Source: Furcasterigmium furcatum
Lineage: Eukaryota > Ascomycota > Sordariomycetes > Glomerellales > Plectosphaerellaceae
Direction of reading: 5' to 3'
NCBI GenBank assembly: GCA_001599815.1
Contig: BCIA01000005.1
Location: 599,088-663,087 of the forward strand
DNA length: 64,000 nucleotides
Positions 42,755-54,267 of the stretch are shown here, piece by piece; the first letter of the stretch is position 1, and each line of letters opens with the position of its first letter. The position numbers were made by a program, and so were the translations under genes. A model generated the notes under the pieces. It was not told the origin of the DNA and searched no databases. It saw only the letters and a list, made by a program, of their open reading frames with translations.

Positions 42755-44392
42755 CTATGCCTTCTGGCTCCATACCTTCTTTCCGCTAAAGTATGTCTCC
42801 CTGATCTCGCCCTTGAGCAGCTCCTTCGCCTCCCACTCCATGTCGACAATCAAAAAGTCAGCCATCTTGCCGGCCTCGATGCTGCCCGTCCGCTCATCGG
42901 CGAACACACTGGCAGCCGCGCCCCGCGTTCCAGCGACAACGGCCTCGCAGACGCCCAGCTTGAACTCCTCGTTGATGACCTCCTCGCACTCCGGTTCCCT
43001 CGCCGACCTCCTCGTAGTGGCGACGTAAATGTTCCGCAGCGGCGCCCAAGGGGCTGTCGGGCTATCGCTTCCCAGCGCCATCAGGGCGCCGGCATCGGCG
43101 AACTCGCGGTACGGGAACGCCCTCTTGCACCGCTCCTTGCCGAGCAGTCGCGGCCACGCCCTGATGATGGCGGGATCCGCATGCACCGGCTGAATCGAGG
43201 CCGTCAGCCCCAGCTCTCCGAGCCTCTTCGCGTCCTCCGGAGACGCAAGCTCGATGTGCTCGATGCGGTGCCTCCGGCCGGGTTTCGTGTGCTTCTCCAG
43301 CATCGTGACCGCCATCTTAATCGCCGCATCACCAATTGCGTGCAGGGCAATCTGCAGCCCGGCTTCCTCTGCGGCCTTGACCACGGGCTCCAGGTCCTCG
43401 GGGCTCCAGATGGGAGGCGGCGAGTCCGCGGGCGCGTACGGCTCGGAGAGGTACGCCGTGCACGCGTCGATGATCCCGTCGCAGACGACCTTGATGCCGG
43501 CGATGCGCAGGTCCGGCGACGTCGTGAGGTTCAGCTCGGCGTTCAGCTCTATGGCGCGCTTCACCTGCTTCAGGCGCTCTTCCGGGCTGTCGGAGGGCTT
43601 GATGAGCCAGTACGCGGCGATGCGCATGGGCAGGTCTGGTTTCGCTGCGCGGAGCGCCACAACGGCCTCCCACGCCGGCCCGTCCATGGCCATCTCGACG
43701 AGTCCCGTGTACCCAGACGCATTGTAGGTCTCGATCGCGGCGAGGATCGCATCCTGGCGGTCCTGGAGAGAGGAGACCTGAGCCTGGTGCGGCCACACGA
43801 TGCTCAGCACGGCGCCCTCGCTGAGGACGCCCGAGGGCTTGCCGTTCTCGTCCCTGTGGATGATGCCGCCGGCGGGGTCGGGCATGTCGGCGATTCCCAT
43901 CTCTTCCAGGCCGGCCGTGTTGCACCACGTCGAGTGCAGGTCTTTCGTGTCGACGAAGATGGGCCGCGAGTCGATCTCGTCGAGCATCGCCGCCGTCGCG
44001 CCGTCCGGTGTCATCGAGTGCATCCAGTCCTTCGCCAGGATGCGGGGCACGTCGGGGTTCGCGGCCGCGTAGTCCCTGAGGGTGGCCAGGATGTCCTCGA
44101 GGGACTTGCAGTGTCCCACGCTGACCTTGCGCAGCGACTGTCCGAGGAGCAGGAGGTGCACGTGGCCGTCGACGAAGCCGGGGAGGATCGTCTTCTGGTT
44201 GAGGTCCTGGGTCGTGAAGCTGGTCGTGGCGAACTTGGCGGCGATCTCTTCCTGGGCGCCGACGGCCGCGATCACGCCGTTCTGGACGAGCATGCTGTCG
44301 GCAAACGTGGGCTCATCGTGGAGCAAGGCGTGCGTCTTGGTCAGGATGCGCCCGTTGACGAAGAGGACGCCAGGTTCGTTGACGGAGCCCAT
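42755..44392 (-). CDS. YtcJ-like amidohydrolase (amidohydrolase family 3)
   Basis: A 545-residue single-exon protein starting at MGSVNEPGVLFVNGR (44392); the frame is open further upstream but Ser/Leu-rich and unlike the family. The metal-dependent TIM-barrel hydrolase is recognised by PGFVDGHVHLLLLG (HxH metal ligands), KDWMHSM, HAIGDAAI, HRIEHIE and GSDSPTAPWAPL (late Asp), and the C-terminal GSIEAGKMADFLIVD. Family members open cyclic amides or cleave formamides and similar C-N bonds. Its place next to an NCS1 permease and a hydantoinase gene supports a role in using a cyclic nitrogen compound. Confidence 0.92.
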   Translation of the reverse strand: MGSVNEPGVLFVNGRILTKTHALLHDEPTFADSMLVQNGVIAAVGAQEEIAAKFATTSFTTQDLNQKTILPGFVDGHVHLLLLGQSLRKVSVGHCKSLEDILATLRDYAAANPDVPRILAKDWMHSMTPDGATAAMLDEIDSRPIFVDTKDLHSTWCNTAGLEEMGIADMPDPAGGIIHRDENGKPSGVLSEGAVLSIVWPHQAQVSSLQDRQDAILAAIETYNASGYTGLVEMAMDGPAWEAVVALRAAKPDLPMRIAAYWLIKPSDSPEERLKQVKRAIELNAELNLTTSPDLRIAGIKVVCDGIIDACTAYLSEPYAPADSPPPIWSPEDLEPVVKAAEEAGLQIALHAIGDAAIKMAVTMLEKHTKPGRRHRIEHIELASPEDAKRLGELGLTASIQPVHADPAIIRAWPRLLGKERCKRAFPYREFADAGALMALGSDSPTAPWAPLRNIYVATTRRSAREPECEEVINEEFKLGVCEAVVAGTRGAAASVFADERTGSIEAGKMADFLIVDMEWEAKELLKGEIRETYFSGKKVWSQKA

Positions 44393-45185
44393 GGTGGCGA
44401 TGGCGCAGAGCTTCGGAGAGAGAGAGGACAGTGGGAGGGAGGGTGGCGGGGAGGAAGAGCAGAACAGAAGTGAGGAATGAAGAACTGATTCAAGTGAAGA
44501 AGAAGATTCGATCCTCAAGAGCAACGGCCGGCTGGAGTAGCCGACTGGAGCTGTTCACTTGACCCCTCCATCGCGTCACGCCCTCCGATGATTTAGGTGC
44601 AGCTCCGATGATGCCCCGCGCCTCGAGTCGGGTGCCGACGCTGCTAAGAAGATAGTGGCCCGCTCGCGTGTCCCTGGGAGGCTTGGAGGCCTATCAGCGC
44701 GACGCGGCAGGCTATCTTACTCGTAGTGGTTGCTATCGCCCACGCCGCCAAGACGAGGATGGGGAAGGTCACTCGGCTATCGTTGAGAGGTGGGGAAGAT
44801 CATGTGAAGCTATCTTCATTACTTCATCGCAACCCTACGCCCCCTTGAGGGAATCGACAAAAGCTATCTTTTCCACGCTACCCCGGATTATTATGACTAC
44901 TACTCCATGCCCCTTTAACTTTGGGGAACTTTGGGTACCCCTGGTTCCAGATACCCGGGGATGTGCCCATGTCTATGAGGACATTCTGGTGGTTGCACGT
45001 GGAGGTTTCAAAGTGGTCACTTCTAGGGCAAGGTTCGGCCCCGACAACGCATGTGTAACAAAGTCAATGAGTTCAAATCCATAGGAATTATTAACTAGTG
45101 TGTTGACGTTCTGTACATGTGACAATTGGACCAATCATCCGGAAACAACGAGCATCGCCAACTCAAAGCATCATGCAGTTCCGAC
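44393..45185. other. Gene-free interval
   Basis: Promoter of the amidohydrolase gene and 3' flank of the permease gene. No further gene seen. Confidence 0.55.
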
Positions 45186-47116
45186 TCAAACCGTCTCCTT
45201 CTTGCCATCAGGCCCAACCGTCTCGGTACCAATCTCGACGGGATCGGAAACATCAAGACCCTCAGTCTTAGCGAACGGCGTGATGCCCTTTCGCATGGCC
45301 ACATCCTCGTCAAACGTCCCGTAGATATCAGCGTCGTCCTCGAGGCCAGCACCCTTGGGCTTGAAGATGAAGCAGAGCACTGTGTACATGACCGCAGCCA
45401 TCAGGAACCCGAAGAGGTAGTTGCCGCGGTAGTAGTTGGACAGCCCCGTCGACACGGTGACGGTCGGGTTGACGTTGGCGACCATCCCGGGCATCGCCGG
45501 CACGAAGCAGACCACCCACGTCAGGATCGCGCGCCAGTTGAACCCGTAGGTGTACCAGTACGAGCCGTCCTTGGAGCCGGTGTACAGCTGGCTGATCTGG
45601 ACCTTCTGGCGACGCACGATGAAGTAGTCGGTCATCATGATACCCGTCAGCGGCGCGAGGAAGACGGAGAAGGACGCTGCGACAGCGACGAAAGTGCTGG
45701 CCGTGTTGTAGAACTCCCAGGGCTGCACGGCCCAGGACAGGGCGGCGGCGAGGAGCGCTCCGCGACGGATGGTGATCCAGGTCGGGAAGAGACCCGCGAG
45801 GTCCATGCCAGCCGCGTACCCGTTTCCGAGGATGTTCTCGGCGACCTGGCCGATGACGAAGCCGAAACTGCAGAAGAAGGCGGCGGCGCGGGCCTTGGGG
45901 CTGTAGTCGTCGAGCATCCACTGGATGATGACGGTCAGGGGGTTCCAGAACGGCTCCTGGACGTCCCAGATCTTCATGGAGCAGGACGCCGTGATGATGG
46001 CGAAGATGGGGACGACCATGCCGGGGCCGAGCAGGGAGAAGACCAGCCCGGGAACCTGGACGCCCTGCTTGCGAGCGAAACGGGTGAAATCGCTCTGGTT
46101 GATGATGCCGGCCGCGATGGTCCCAATGTTCGCAATGATGCCGTACGCCCAAGCCCAGCCTGTGGAGAGGAAGCTCGGCTGCCGGGCGCCCGCTGCGAAC
46201 AGAGGACCAACTCCTCCTGCGGTGTCGCCGGCCCAGGCAGTGATGCCGAGCATCACAATGAGGACAATGAAGTTGGCAGCGATGACATACCACTTGGACT
46301 TTTCGGGGCGGATAAGCTGAGAAGGAGGAAGTTAGCATTAAGAGATCTATGCCATGGAGAGAACAGCGCTTACCAAGAACGGCACTGAGATCAGGTGGAA
46401 GAGGACGAATCCGATGAAGTCCCTGGTGACCATGTTGGCGCTGGCGGGCAGAGTGTTCTCCATGTGGAGGAAGTCGTAGCTCCAGCTGCTGATCATCGCA
46501 GAGACGCAGAGGCCGCCGAGCCAGGCCTGGGATCCGTACCACACGATGGACAGCATGATTCTCATGGCTTGGCCAATGTACGCGCCGTGCATTCCGAGGA
46601 TCATGCTGAAGAAGGCGTTAGGTACTGTCTTGGAAGAGGTATTGGGACGAAAGTCACTGACCGCTGTTGGACGGCAAATCCAACGTGCCATTCACCACCC
46701 ATCCAGCCGTTTCCGACGACGAGCAGGATGATGAGCACGCGGGCAACGATCATGAGACCAATCGTTTCGGGGATCGTCAAGCCGAGGGAGAGCAGGGAAG
46801 CACCGCCGGTCCATGCCGAGATACACAGACTGGATCACACGGTTAGTCGCTGGTGGTCTGCACAGACAGAATCCGGTGATAAGTACTCACTTCGCAATGG
46901 ATCCCCATCCCAGGTACGCCCAGATGCCCCTTCAGTGTATGTCAGCCATGTCCTCTTCCAGGATTTCAGGGGGGTGCTCTCAGGCGACGGAACTCACCAG
47001 GTTCGCCTGCTCGGGGGCAGAGGGGCGATATCAGGGTTGATCCATTTGTCGGTTTCGTAGCCGTGATGGGGGTCGTCCGCGACACGGATCTTCTCGAGGA
47101 TGGTCTTCAACCCCAT
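45186..47116 (-). CDS. NCS1-family permease (nucleobase/hydantoin type)
   Basis: Five exons, 47116-46998, 46929-46891, 46829-46662, 46605-46374 and 46316-45186, give 562 residues; all four introns are 56-68 bases and all split codons are consistent. The tiny 39-base exon 2 completes the diagnostic RRTWGIWAYLGWGSIAN. Others are WTGGASLLSLGLTIPE, GEWHVGFAVQQRMILGMHGAY, and INQSDFTRFARKQG. About twelve membrane segments are present. NCS1 proteins (Fur, Dal4, Thi7 in fungi; the hydantoin carrier Mhp1 in bacteria) are proton or sodium symporters for purines, pyrimidines, allantoin, thiamine or hydantoins. It is divergent from the hydantoinase gene, which suggests a shared substrate. Confidence 0.93.
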
Positions 47117-48075
47117 GATGTCGGTGTCTTCCAAGGACGAGTCGTCGTTTGATGGATGGAGCAGAGCTGAACTGCCTGACAACTTGGAGGTCCGGGGATG
47201 TCGCGTATTCTGCTACGACTGAGGTGAGGCGGTCGGCCGAGGTGAGGATGGGAAGAATGGGATATTTATCAAACAGCCAGCGTGCCTAGAACTCGGTCCT
47301 TGTCTTCGAGGCCGAGGCTTCATCGCCTCGATGCCTTGACGCCCGCTCACTGGCTCGGGAGGCGAAGCTTTCCCCGCAAACGCCGGGCAAGGGTGCGACT
47401 CTTATCAAATGTAACCAACCCTGTGACCCTGCAAGGCCAGGCCACTGGAGATCTCGGCAAGCTTGCAGATAGCTACCGTATGGGTCGTGGAGCGGAGGGC
47501 AGGGTGAGATGGCACGAGGCGAGCATCGTCGGACGCACTGGAGACAGGATGACAAGGGGAAACCACGCGAGCAGAACAGGGTCTGCTGTAATCAGGGGGC
47601 CGCTATTGGACCTTGGCATGCTATCTCACGAGCTGCTAGCGAGCATTTGCCTGGCAGCGCCCTGCTAGCAGTGCTAGGGATTGCCCGAGTCAGCGCTGTC
47701 CGCCAGCTTTGTTTAAACGGGGGACTTTTGACCCGAGAGAATGGTTTTGTCCGGCCAGGATCACGGCTCTTGATAGCCTCAGATTCGGCTCCGCACATGA
47801 CGCTAAGATAGCATAGATAGGGGCTCGGCGGACTGCCACCGGGCAACTTGTACCCCGACCTCGGCGCCGATGGACCCTCCTCGACCCCTGTCCAACCACA
47901 TCGGACGCCTGTCCCGCACCAGCACATTGCTCACATCACAGGAAGCGCGACAGAAGCGGCTGCTGTACAGTATAACAGTCTCAAGAGGCCTTGACGACGG
48001 CGATATGCTGCTCTGCGCCTGGTACAGACACTGAGTCCCTTGCACCGCCTGCTTCGTCCTATCAAATCCCTCATC
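47117..48075. promoter_or_regulatory. Divergent promoter of permease and hydantoinase with GATA sites
   Basis: This 959-base interval has no gene. GATA-type sites typical of AreA-like nitrogen regulators occur at 47467-47472 (AGATAG), 47771-47776 (TGATAG), 47806-47811 (AGATAG) and 47815-47820 (AGATAG), the last three within 50 bases. CGG-type half-sites that could bind a Zn2Cys6 protein are seen as CGG-N4-CCG at 47230-47239 and CCG-N10-CGG at 47751-47766. Binding is inferred only from the motifs. Confidence 0.5.
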
Positions 48076-51000
48076 ATGACCGTCACACTCGAAGGTCCTT
48101 TGGTGGTGGGGGTCGACGTCGGGGGTAAGTCACTCCTTACTCCCTCCCCTCACTCTCATGCCACCCTCCATGTCCTCACTTACAGACTGCCCAGTGTGGC
48201 ATGGAACTCATCTCGCAACACCATTGCTGACCTTGCCCTCCAGGTACCAACACGGACTCTGTCCTCCTGGACCTCTCCAGCCCCGGGACATCAGCTGTTC
48301 TGTCCTCGCACAAGTCGCCCACCACGACGGATGTCACTGATGGCGTCGAGCTGACTCTCACCACGCTCCTGTCTAAGCCAGTCAGTATCGGATCATCGAC
48401 GCAGTCACCGCCAGATCCCGCAACGATCAGCGCCCTGGCCATCGGCACAACCCATTTCCTCAATGCCATCATCCAGCGTGATGCCGCTCTGCTCTCCAAG
48501 GTCGCTGTCATCCGTCTCGGGTCCCATGGCTTCGTCCAGGGCGCACTCCCTTTCGCCGACTGGCCCCTGTCCCTGAGGAAGATCATCGAGGGTCACTCTG
48601 CCATAGTGCCCGGCGGAGTCAACATCGACGGCAAGCTCGTCGCGCCCCTCGATGAGGCATCTCTCCGCGCGCAGGCCAGGGAGATCCATAGCCTGGGCCT
48701 TCAGAACATCGTCATCACCGGCATGGGCTCGCCCATGGATACAGCCCATCATCAGGAGGCCCAGGCCGGCGAGACTCTGGTCTCCGAACTGTCCAAGTTG
48801 GACGCCCAATACGCACAGAACACGAACATTGTGCTCTCCCACACCGTCGCTGGCTCCGGCCTGCTGGCGAGAGAGAACGCGTCCATTCTAAACGCCTCCA
48901 TCTTGACCTTCGCGCAGAAGACAGTGCATTCATTCATCCGGGCCATGAGAAAGGTCGGCCTGCAGTGCCCCCTATACCTGACCTCCAATGCTGGCCACTT
49001 GCTCCCGTTCAGCGAGGCGATCAACTTCCCCATCCGCATCTTCTCCTCCGGAGCAACCAACTCGATGCGCGGCGCTGCATTCCTAGCTCGGGATGAGCTC
49101 GCCGCCCAAGCTGGCGACAAGGGGTGCATCGTCGTCGATGTCGGCGGTACCACAACCGATGTTGGCGCCCTGCTGCCGAACGGGTACCCACGTCTCAGCA
49201 AGACATACACCGACCTGGCTGGCGTAAAGATCAACCTGGACATGCCCTCGGTTGAGAGCATCGGCCTTGGCGGAGGTTCCATCGTTCGGGCTCAGGGAGC
49301 ACCATCGGCTGTCACCGTCGGTCCCGACAGCGTGGGCCATGAACTCACGACGAAAGCCCTTTGCTTCGGAGGCCAGACGACGACAGCTACCGACATCGCC
49401 GTTGCCGCATCACTGCGATCGGACGAATCCAGCCCGCTCGATATCGGAGACCCAGCGCTGGTCAAGCAGCTGGCATCCGAGGTCGTCGCTCCCGCTCTCA
49501 ACCGCATGAAAATCATGCTTGAATCGCTCATCGACCGGATCAAGCTCGCACCGGAAGATTGTACCGTCGTTCTAGTCGGAGGCGGCGCCCTGCTCTGTCC
49601 CCCTGATCTCAAGGGAGTGAGTCGCATCATCCGATCGGAGCACGCCGGAGTGGCCAACGCCATCGGCGCGGCGTTGGCGAAGATCTACGGCACCGCTGAA
49701 GCCATGGTCGACGCAGACAATGTGCAGAGCGGCATCGCCACGGTGATGGAGAAGGCCATCGCGCACGCCGTCTCCAAGGGTGGCGTGGCGAAGGACGTGA
49801 CCGTCCTCAACGAACTGGTCGAGTGGGTTCCGTACGTGGACAACAAGAAACTCGTAAGGATCGAGGTCGCCTGCGAGGCTGACCACGCGAGGGTGTACTC
49901 GGAGATGCTCCAGTCATCGACTGGGGGAAGCGTGACATCGGACACTGGTGCGCAGGCAGACGCTGGCGAGAAGACCAAGTCCAACGGGGGCAAGAAGGCA
50001 TCCGAGGAGGATCCTTCGGACGCTGTGGATCTCTCTTCCTACAGGCCTCAAGTCCTCGCTTCAGGAGAATGGGTCGTCTCCCCCACGGATCTCAAGTTCC
50101 TGGAAATCGGGTGCTACATCCTCGGTTGCGGCGGCGGAGGTTCGCCATATGCCTCATATCTTCACCTGATGGAGCTACTCCGCGAAGGCGAACGGATTAC
50201 AATCACACGCTCTGAGGATCTGCGTGACGACGATGTCCTCCCGCCCGTCGCTGGGATCGGCACACCAGCCGTTGGCCTGGAACGAATCGCATCCGACGCT
50301 GTGTATCACGCTATCCAGCGTTTAGGAGAAGAAGTCGGCTTCAAGCCGACGCATATGCTTGCCACGGAGATCGGCGGCATGAACGGTCTGAGCACGCTTC
50401 TCTGGGGAGCGAAGAGATACTGCGGCATCCCGATCGTGGACGGCGACCTCATGGGTAGGGAACCCCAACTCGTTCATCCGGCGTGATGCAATGGCTAACT
50501 TGACCAGGACGCGCTTATCCCAACTTTGAGATGGTCTCGCAGTACGTCTTTGCCGAGAGCATCAACGAGCTTCTGCCGGTGGCGATTTGCAGTGGCGACG
50601 GCCGAGACGGGATCATCCCCGCCGGCCAGGAGGACGAGACGTCAGCAGGCGTTGAGATCCGCAAGGTCTGCGCAGAATTCGGGTATGTTCCTGTCAGTCT
50701 CCATGAGTTTCCCGCGGAATCTAACAGTTTCCAGTTTCGCCGCCGGTGCCGCCGGAAATCCCCTCTCCGGGTCCAAGTTCAAGCAGGCCGGCATTCACAA
50801 CACGTTCTCCCTCGCCTGGCGTCTTGGACGGGTCGTCCGCAAGGCTCAGGTCAACTCCACGCTCGGCATGGTCACGGACGACCTCATCGCGGAAGCTGGT
50901 GGCGTCACTGGTGCTCGCCGAGTCTTCACTGGCAAAATCAGAGGCGTGGAGACGAAGATCACAGAGACTGGTCATTCGCTAGGTGAAGTTGTCATCGAGA

Positions 51001-51427
51001 GGCTTGGAGATGACGAGGTCGAGAATGCCGCGGAAAGGGGCGCTGAAGGTTGGTCCGAGGTGCGGGTGCCCTTCATGAACGAGAATCTCGCCGTCGTCGC
51101 ACACGGGAAGGACGGTGCTAAACAGGTGAGTGCTTCTAATAAGACCGGGAGAGACGCAGACCATTTACTCATCAGTCACAGGTTCTGGCCACGGTACCCG
51201 ACCTGATCTTCCTGCTGGACGTGTCCACCGGCGAAGCCATCGGCGTTCAGGAGTACAGGTACGGCGTCAAGGTCGTGATCATGACCATGGCTCCCAACCC
51301 GATCTGGGCGTCGAAGCGAGGCCTGGAAATCGCCGGTCCCTCAGTCTTCAAGCTGCCCTACGAATACTCCTCGACCCTGGAGTACCACAAGCCACGGAGT
51401 GTCATCGACGAGTTCAGACAGGCGTGA
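48076..51427 (+). CDS. Hydantoinase A-DUF917 fusion protein, with an apparent one-base frameshift
   Basis: Five exons fit: 48076-48124, 48244-50454, 50509-50682, 50735-51125 and 51182-51427. The N-terminal two thirds are hydantoinase A/oxoprolinase-like: VVGVDVGGTNTDSV, IGTTHFLNAI, IVVDVGGTTTDVGAL, GLGGGSIVR and VLVGGGALL, an ASKHA-type ATP-binding fold. From about residue 665 a DUF917 domain follows: LEIGCYILGCGGGGSPY, ATEIGGMNG, VDGDLMGRAYP. DUF917 is, as I recall, now named after S-methyl thiohydantoin desulfurase. The exons sum to 3,071 bases, one short of a multiple of three: the frame must change between GRAYP (50509-50521) and FEM (50525-50533). All downstream exons are intact, so this is either a sequencing error or a very young loss of function. 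The expected role is ATP-dependent ring opening of a hydantoin-like compound. Confidence 0.88.
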
Positions 51428-51564
51428 CTGGCAACCTCAATCAAGTGCATAGCGTTATAGGGAGAATAAAACTAGCATGGAAAGGTGTTTGTCGTTTGTC
51501 ATTATAACTTTCACAATGCCCTACATTCCATGATATGAGAATAACAAGAGACGCCATGACCAGC

Positions 51565-53390
51565 TCAAATAGGCAAACATTCCCCAGGGTATTTCTGCGC
51601 CAGCACCATCCAGTTCCATTCCTCGCCAGAGTCCCTAGCCTTCCACACCCGTTCCTCGACAAACGTCCTGGTCCGCTCGACCGTCACCGTGCCTCTGTGC
51701 GTCGATATGAATGCGAACAGCTCCCTGACGGCCTCGCGGTCCTCGTCGCCGTTCATCTCGCATGCCGCCAGGAACACCGGCCAGAGCAGGAGCTTCGTCT
51801 CCGCGGGCGAGGGACCGCTGGCGTAGAGCATGATGTCGTGCGCCATCGACAGGGCCTCCGCTTCGGGATCCGTAGAGCCGGTGCTGAAGTCCTCCTGGAA
51901 CGCTGGGCTGGGGATGGCAGAGGCCCCATCAAGCCCGAACGACATGGATGCCCCCGAGATCGCATCAAAATAAGACGGCGAGGTGATCGAGGAGGGGCCC
52001 GAAGAGGGTTGGGGAGGGTACTGCAGGCGGTGCAGATAGAGCAGGCCGCCGGCGCGGTACGAAGCAGCCTGCGCTCGGAACTTTCGAGTGCTTCGGAAGG
52101 GGAGAGAGTCGTTTATTGTCGGCCGCCAAGTAGAGAGACGGTGACGTAGGGATTCCGCGCGAATGTGGAAGTCAGAAGAGCTCGGCGGCGACGGTGTGGT
52201 TGCCAGCCAGAGATCCAGGCAGTCCGTGAGGTCATCGCCGTGCGTTGTGCCGCTGTCGAGGTTGCTGGTCGGCGGTGGTGCTTGATGTAAGATCTGCTCG
52301 CGGATTCCCTCGGCCAGGGCGCAGAGCTCCTCCAGCAGAGGCATCAGGGTGGTGGTGTAGCCGAGCAGGCGGTCGGGCTTGCTGCTCTCGCTCAGATTCA
52401 ACCATGCGTAGGTCGGTACGCGAGGCTTCCTGAGCTGAACAAGCGATACCACGAGATCTTGACGAGCGAGCGCCCGGAGCAGGTAGCGGCCGACGAAGGA
52501 TATGCTCCCTCCTGTTGCGAAATGATGCCCGATGAGTGATGAGACGTTCGAGAGAACCGTTGGTATCGTGGCTTGGTGGCCCGGTTGGGCGAGTGTGACG
52601 AGCTGGGATGAAGTTAGAATGTGAGCTGAATGAGAAGAGCAAGGAGTTGCTTCGCCGCATCGAAAGGCAACCAGCTCGATGACAATCAAGAACCCACCTC
52701 CATCGCGCACAAGACCAAGAGCAAGAAGAGTGCCTGCTCAAAGTAGCAACTAGAGGGCTTCAAACCCCTCAGATTCGCCAAAATCCGCGCCCTCCGGTTC
52801 AGGACAAGCATCAGGGACCGCGGCGAGTCTCCGGCGAGGTAGGCATACCCGATAGCCGACAGGGCGTCTGCCATGATGACCGGGTCGTGCTGCAGGACCA
52901 TCAGCACATTGGCGTTCATCTCGCTTACGAACTCCTCGCCTATGAGGAGCTCAAACGGATGCCGCTTGAAGTACGTCTCGATGTTCGACTCGTCCGCCGG
53001 GGGCACCGCGCCTCGCGGGATCAGCGACAGAGATCCCACCAGGCTGAGGGCGGGCGACGCTGCGCCAAACTCCGACCGAAGTGGCGATGTGCCTCTCCTC
53101 GACGCCGTCCGGGTCAGCTCCAGGCTCGGGCTCGCGGCTGGGGTGCTCCCGGGCGTCGACGTCGCGGGGCCCGGCGTCATGTTCCTCGGGCTGCGAGACG
53201 TCGTCCTCGCGGCGGAGCTCCGGTGCTGCGCGGTGTTGGCGGGCGGCTTCGCATATCCCTGGCAGACGTGGCGGCGCCGAGCACACGTCCCGCAGGACGG
53301 CCGGATCTCATCGCATTTGACCTTTGCGCGGCGGCAGTCGATGCAGCCGTTGCGGGATCGTCTCATCAGTGGTGCGGGTGGCGGCGTCAT
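51565..53390 (-). CDS. Zn2Cys6 transcription factor
   Basis: Two exons, 53390-52698 and 52602-51565 (95-base intron), give 576 residues. The binuclear zinc cluster is near the N-terminus: CIDCRRAKVKCDE, then CGTCARRRHVC, six cysteines with the usual spacing. After a Ser/Pro-rich linker comes the fungal-specific transcription factor domain 2 (from about residue 140: ETYFKRHPFELLIG, ADALSAIGYAYLAGD, ...FISTHRGTVTVERTRTFVEERVW near the end). It is nuclear and binds CGG-type sites. It is convergent with the hydantoinase gene (137 bases between stops) and is a good candidate for the pathway regulator of the permease-hydantoinase pair. Confidence 0.92.
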
Positions 53391-54267
53391 GATGCGTTCC
53401 TTGTATAAGAGGTGCTGCTGGGAAGAAGAAACGTGCCCAGGGCGGTTGCAGTCGGTTGAGGATCCGATGAGTCGGATCATGCCTCCTCAGGAGCCGTTCC
53501 CTTGGCCATGGCTTGCATGGGAACCACGCGAGCGGGCTGATTTGGTGGGGGAACCTGGGCCTTTGGGTCTGGCCTTTGCCTCCTTGGCGAGGCCTGTGGA
53601 GTCGGCCACGCCCCGAAGTCGGCACTGATGTCCGGGGTGACCAGGCTTGGGCCGGGTGGGCTGTCCGATGCATTACGGCCAAAGTCCCCGAGGGCGCAGA
53701 GTGGCAGGAGATAAGAATGGACGCGAATGCGCCAAAACACTCAGTGAGATATGCATTCGGGTTGTGAGCAATTTATGGTGACGACCCCGGCCCTCGCCTC
53801 GATTGAACTCAGTCGGCGGTCAATCGCTCGGCCCACGGGGCACTGCGGGACTTTTTTCTCACTTTGTGCATGAATGGCGCGCGTGTCGGTGAACTTGATC
53901 GATGTTCCGAGAAGAGGATGCGGGACGATAAGTCATGCTCTCGGCCCAGTTGATCTGAACAACGAACTTTGAATAGAGACAGTGTGAGTAGTTGTATAAG
54001 AACAATACCTCTGTTCCCTTCCTTTGGCAGGGCCTTGAGGACTTGGGTGCCCTCAGCAATAAAGTACATTGTAGTGTGGGAACCGGCTTTGTGTTTGCGC
54101 TGGCACTTGTGTCCTTCCATCGTCCTCGTAGATCAAGAAGCCTAGTCAGAAAAACAAGAGTAAATAGAGGCCAGTTTCCTCACATCTCATCTTCTGCCGT
54201 CCCATATCATCACCTTCACTAAACGCACAACGCTACAAACACGCACAGCAACACAACAAGCAACCCC
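53391..54267. other. Divergent interval upstream of the regulator
   Basis: Promoter DNA of the Zn2Cys6 gene on one side and the leader of the decayed RING gene on the other. No gene seen. Confidence 0.55.

Noticed and set aside
43181..44473. 430-codon plus-strand frame opposite the amidohydrolase
   Set aside because: Arg/Val/Gly-rich antisense shadow of a well-supported metal-dependent hydrolase.
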